DNA of 8,351 bases from an uncultured Flavobacteriales bacterium (lineage in GTDB: Bacteria; Bacteroidota; Bacteroidia; Flavobacteriales_D; Sanyastnellaceae). Positions 5,280 through 8,351 of this stretch are shown here, piece by piece; position 1 is the first letter of the stretch; every line of letters starts with the position of its first letter. Under the pieces are notes generated by a model. That model was not told the origin of the DNA. It searched no databases and saw only the letters and a program-made list of their open reading frames with translations. The DNA lies in assembly GCA_937897625.1 (NCBI GenBank), contig CALCNZ010000312.1:1-8351 (forward strand), given 5' to 3'. A program made the translations under genes and the position numbers.

Positions 5280-6739
5280 ACGGCATTATTCTCTCGATAC
5301 GAACGCATTCATCTGCTTGGATAACGGCCATTCTTGCTTTCGTTTTATTCGGAATTATCTCCTTCACCAATCATATTTTGTTTCGAACGTATGCCCTAGA
5401 CCTTGGGCTGTATACAAATGCCTTGTATGATTATGCGCATTTTCGTTTTGCCGACACTTCGCTTTTCCTTCCAGAAAATAAAAATTTGCTGGCGGATCAT
5501 TTCGATTTGTATCTCATGTTGTTCTCCCCGCTTTCATGGATATTCAAGTCATACACGCTCCTTTTGGTGCAGTGTGTAGCAGTTGTAGCAGGAGGATTTG
5601 GAATTTATTTTTTGTTGAATGAAAACGAACAAACGCGTCCGTTTCGAATTTGGGGAATGACAATTTTCTATCTATTCTTCGGAACACTTGCCGCCTTGGC
5701 TTACGACTATCACAGCAATGTTATTTCAGCCATGGCACTTCCTTTTTTCTTTTTGATGGTCAGTCGAAAAGCATGGGGAAAAGCATTTGCCTTGCTTGTC
5801 TTCATGTGTTTAGGAAAGGAAAATGTTTCGCTGTTTTTGTTCTTCGTTTCACTCGGATTGTTTTGGAAATATTTTAAATGGAAGGAAAGTAGAAAGTACC
5901 TCTTGCTTTTTGCAGCGTTTAGCGTGGTTTATTTTTTGTTCATGGTGAAGTGGGTAATGCCTACCATTGCCGGAGAAAAAGATTTTGTTCACTTCGGAAA
6001 GTATCCGGTATTGGGTGGCGACATGACGGCAGCCATCAAATTCATGATCATGCATCCGCTTGAATTCATGCGTTTGCTCTTCGTGAATCACATGCCTGAA
6101 GATCCTACCTACAACAACGAAAAAGTATTCTTCTATTTGGTGTTGTTCGTTGCTGGAGGTTGGGCGTTGTTTGTTCGACCTTGGTATTTCGTGATGATAC
6201 TTCCCATTATCATTCAAAAGGAATTGACGAACCAACCGAGTACATGGGGATGCGTTTATCAGTACTCCATAGAGTTCGCTCCCGTTGTGGTTGTTGCTTT
6301 GTTTGAAGTTGTTTCTAAATTGAAATTCAATACAAGAATTGTTGGAGGAGTACTTTTATTTTTTACACTTTCAAGCTCAATGTACGCGTTGGTGGAACGC
6401 TCGAAAGCGTGGGAAAAGGAACGTTTTATCTTTTGGCAGAAACCTCACTTCAAACCGCATTACGATTTAACTGATGTGAAGATTTTAATGAATCGAATTC
6501 CAGAAGATGCAGCAGTAATGGCCAATTCAGCATATGTGGGACAGTTGGCGTATCGCGATAAATGTTACACACTTCCTTTCGTGAAAGATTCTGAATTCAT
6601 TTTGATCAGTGCAACTGAATCTACATATCCGTTAAGTACAGATCAAACCAATGAATTCATACAAGCCTTGCAAGTAGATAGCACTTGGAATTTGTTAGAG
6701 CAACGCGGACACGTTTATTTGTTTCAGCGCAAGCCGTAA
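5276..6739 (+). CDS. DUF2079 multi-pass membrane protein
   Basis: This is a 487-residue integral membrane protein with about ten hydrophobic segments and a soluble C-terminal part from about 375. Motifs of the DUF2079 family (PF09852) are visible: ALDLGLYTNALYDY (40-53), ADHFDLYLMLFSPL (73-86), LAYDYHSNVISAMALPF (141-157), GKENVSLFLFF (180-190) and the C-terminal NRIPEDAAVMANSAYVGQLA (406-425). The layout resembles GT-C-type glycosyltransferases, with acidic residues near the first periplasmic loop, but no member-specific activity is known to me. I chose the ATG at 5276, which forms an ATGA overlap with the preceding stop; a GTG at 5252 would add eight residues. The gene closes the dnaX run and its last 16 bp overlap the convergent acetyltransferase gene. 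Confidence 0.85.
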   Translation: MNGIILSIRTHSSAWITAILAFVLFGIISFTNHILFRTYALDLGLYTNALYDYAHFRFADTSLFLPENKNLLADHFDLYLMLFSPLSWIFKSYTLLLVQCVAVVAGGFGIYFLLNENEQTRPFRIWGMTIFYLFFGTLAALAYDYHSNVISAMALPFFFLMVSRKAWGKAFALLVFMCLGKENVSLFLFFVSLGLFWKYFKWKESRKYLLLFAAFSVVYFLFMVKWVMPTIAGEKDFVHFGKYPVLGGDMTAAIKFMIMHPLEFMRLLFVNHMPEDPTYNNEKVFFYLVLFVAGGWALFVRPWYFVMILPIIIQKELTNQPSTWGCVYQYSIEFAPVVVVALFEVVSKLKFNTRIVGGVLLFFTLSSSMYALVERSKAWEKERFIFWQKPHFKPHYDLTDVKILMNRIPEDAAVMANSAYVGQLAYRDKCYTLPFVKDSEFILISATESTYPLSTDQTNEFIQALQVDSTWNLLEQRGHVYLFQRKP

Positions 6740-7266
6740 TTCCAATGCATCGGGGTGGTGGGAATCTCGGGAAATTGAATTGTTTTTTCCATCCACAACA
6801 CATCGTGCCATTGATTCAATTTGAATCCAACATTTGTATATGTCGCGAATTTTTCAAATCCCATTTTCGTGTGGAAGTTTATGCTGGCATCGTTCGGCAT
6901 GGCAATTACGGCGTAGGCTTTGCAAATGTGAATGCGTTTGAGTTCTGAAAATAATTCAGTATAAAGTTTGGTTGCGACTCCGGTTTTTTTCTTGTCTTCT
7001 TCAACATAAATGGAAACTTCAACATTCCATTGATAGGCCAGCCTGTCGCGGTATGCCGAAGCATACGCGTATCCGACGAACACGCCATCTTCTTCAGCAA
7101 TTAAATAAGGAAAGCGCTTGGAAATGGAATCAATTCGATTCGAAAATTCCTCTATTGAGGGTGCTTCAAGTTCAAAGGAAACCGCCGAGCCAACAACATA
7201 CTTGGAATACAATTTCAAGCATGCAATCGCATCTGTTTTCGTAACTGGACGAATGCTTAAACTCAT
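6724..7266 (-). CDS. Phosphinothricin-acetyltransferase-like GNAT
   Basis: This 180-residue GNAT shows the strong signature of the Pat/Bar/MnaT group: SIRPVTKTDA (4-13), VSFELEAPSIEEFSNRI (29-45), FPYLIAEEDGVFVGYAYAS (52-70), RDRLAYQWNVEVSIYV (73-88), AVIAMPNDASINFHTKMGF (119-137) and VGFKLNQWHDVLWMEK (146-161). Members acetylate the amino group of phosphinothricin or of related amino acids such as methionine derivatives. In genomes without the antibiotic they are usually general amino-acid-analogue acetyltransferases, so no resistance role is claimed. The acetyl-CoA loop reads KKTGVA (93-98), with lysine in place of the usual Arg/Gln and without the extra glycine often seen. Its ATG overlaps the stop of the upstream secreted protein (ATGA), so the two are probably co-translated. 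The 3' end overlaps the DUF2079 gene tail to tail. Confidence 0.88.
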   Translation of the reverse strand: MSLSIRPVTKTDAIACLKLYSKYVVGSAVSFELEAPSIEEFSNRIDSISKRFPYLIAEEDGVFVGYAYASAYRDRLAYQWNVEVSIYVEEDKKKTGVATKLYTELFSELKRIHICKAYAVIAMPNDASINFHTKMGFEKFATYTNVGFKLNQWHDVLWMEKTIQFPEIPTTPMHWNYGLR

Positions 7267-8351
7267 CTTCGAATCACACGTTCAAGAGTTCTTCCTCTTG
7301 CAGAATTTATTTCAACAAAATAAGTTCCTCTCGCTTCTGGGAGTTGAATGCGTGCAACGATGCTTCCAATTTTTCTTCGTTCAATAAATCTTCCATCGAT
7401 CGAATAAATAGCAATCTCATTTACCACAGCTCCGTTCGATGTAAGGTTCACCCATCCGTCTTCCGTAGGATTTGGGAACAATAAGAATGTTGGAATACGA
7501 ATTTCTTCAACGCCAATAATGGTACTCATAAGTGTTTGCGCACCCACTTGCACAGGATCTGCGCCTTCCGCGTCGTACATGCTGTGGAAGTCATTGATAG
7601 CAGGATTGTCGAAAGCAAACATTTCATCTAAATATCTTGGAGGAACTGTTTGATACATCAGGCGAGCGGTCACGTGAAGATTTCCTGAAAAACCGTTCAA
7701 CGGAATGTGCACGCGCATTTCATCTGTTCCGCTACCTTCCGTTCCATTTGAATAATGATTGAAGTTCGGATCGTACAAGGCCTCGCCGACAATTTTAGTT
7801 GTGTCGTAAGACGCGTTAGTAAGCGAGAATCCAAGCGGGGTAAGGCGATTGTCTTTAATCATGGAAGCTGCACGCTCAAGAACTTGTGTTCTATTTCCAT
7901 TTACATCGCCCATAACCATTTCATAAATCTGTACCTGATCTTGCGATGTAATTACATCGTAGTGAGGTTCCCACGTATTGTCTTCCCCAACAATGCGGTA
8001 TTGGTTATCCATTTTTCCGGAATGGAAAATTTCATTTCCAGCGTCGTCAACAGCAATAATTTCAACGTAGGCTCTTCTTGAAGGATATCCGCTTGGGAAC
8101 TTGTGTCCCGCTAAGTTTGTCAACTTAAGCGCATACTTTGCAGTATCGTTTTCAATGGCTGTTTCGGTGAACGCAACCGTTGCGGTTTCGTGTTCAAGCT
8201 GGTATGTTGTGCGTTCAATTACAGTATTGAAGTGTTGCTCTGTAGCGGTTACTCCGAGTGGAACCGCATTGTTTTTAAGGATCGGCAATTGCACAACGAA
8301 CTTGTCTTCATCGCGGATCAGCACTTTTTGTTGAGAAAAGAAGCTATAACG
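7263..8351 (-). CDS. T9SS-exported protein, multihaem cytochrome-like C-terminal half (partial)
   Basis: The frame stays open to the window edge, so the N-terminus is missing; 362 residues are visible. The GTG at 8322-8324 is internal and not the start. Counting from it, LAGHKFPSGYPSRRAYVEI (71-89), DQVQIYEMVMGDVNGN (129-144) and SMIKDNRLTPLGF (154-166) are blocks I recognise from the non-haem C-terminal part of multihaem cytochrome c family proteins. The His in LAGHKFP could be a haem ligand. No CxxCH motif is in the visible part; any haem sites would have to lie upstream, outside the window. Residues 279-353 form a type A T9SS sorting domain: FLLFPNPTEDGW, a central IAIYSIDGRFIE and the closing GTYFVEINSARGRTLERVIRR. 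Export across the outer membrane and surface attachment follow from that domain. A role in extracellular electron transfer is only a guess. Confidence 0.8.
   Translation of the reverse strand, partial: RYSFFSQQKVLIRDEDKFVVQLPILKNNAVPLGVTATEQHFNTVIERTTYQLEHETATVAFTETAIENDTAKYALKLTNLAGHKFPSGYPSRRAYVEIIAVDDAGNEIFHSGKMDNQYRIVGEDNTWEPHYDVITSQDQVQIYEMVMGDVNGNRTQVLERAASMIKDNRLTPLGFSLTNASYDTTKIVGEALYDPNFNHYSNGTEGSGTDEMRVHIPLNGFSGNLHVTARLMYQTVPPRYLDEMFAFDNPAINDFHSMYDAEGADPVQVGAQTLMSTIIGVEEIRIPTFLLFPNPTEDGWVNLTSNGAVVNEIAIYSIDGRFIERRKIGSIVARIQLPEARGTYFVEINSARGRTLERVIRR

Noticed and set aside
7755..8334. Plus-strand frames at 7755-8081 and 8101-8334
   Set aside because: They are antisense shadows of the exported protein gene, with no recognisable domain.

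Overview
This window looks like a piece of a Bacteroidota chromosome, probably Flavobacteriales. The evidence is a type IX secretion (T9SS) sorting domain at the end of the right-hand gene, start codons without convincing Shine-Dalgarno sequences, a DnaX with Bacteroidota-like wording (ELDAASNN, HAIFILATTEKHK), and a stand-alone four-helix-bundle protein of the 23S rRNA intervening-sequence family. No rRNA, tRNA, CRISPR array or transposase gene was seen.

Layout. Positions 1-351 have no convincing gene and hold an array of short hairpin modules in a 31-bp tandem repeat. Next is a small four-helix-bundle gene (352-720, +), then a second array of the same modules in inverted orientation (735-817), whose last bases reach the stop codon of a convergent alanine/sodium symporter gene (816-2594, -). 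An exact 24-bp inverted repeat (83-106 and 778-801) brackets the small gene, so the block resembles a possible mobile or intervening-sequence-like unit.

A short divergent promoter region (2595-2696) separates the symporter from a tightly packed plus-strand run: dnaX, hslR, a GNAT acetyltransferase and a DUF2079 membrane protein (2697-6739). The genes are 3 nt apart, overlap by 14 nt, and overlap by 4 nt (ATGA). dnaX is split into two frames at a run of ten A. The stop codons on both sides confine the frame change to this run, which contains the A_AAA_AAG heptamer known from E. coli dnaX. The expected products are a gamma form of 360 residues and a tau form of about 579. The clamp-loader ATPase also lacks the usual four-cysteine zinc module.

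On the right, two minus-strand genes form a coupled pair (ATGA overlap): a secreted protein cut by the window edge, resembling the C-terminal half of multihaem cytochrome-family proteins and ending in a T9SS sorting domain, followed by a phosphinothricin-acetyltransferase-like GNAT. The latter runs tail to tail into the DUF2079 gene with a 16-bp overlap.

Most genes are ordinary housekeeping or transport functions. The parts that deserve attention are the covarying hairpin array around the four-helix-bundle gene and the dnaX recoding site with its unusual zinc-less ATPase.
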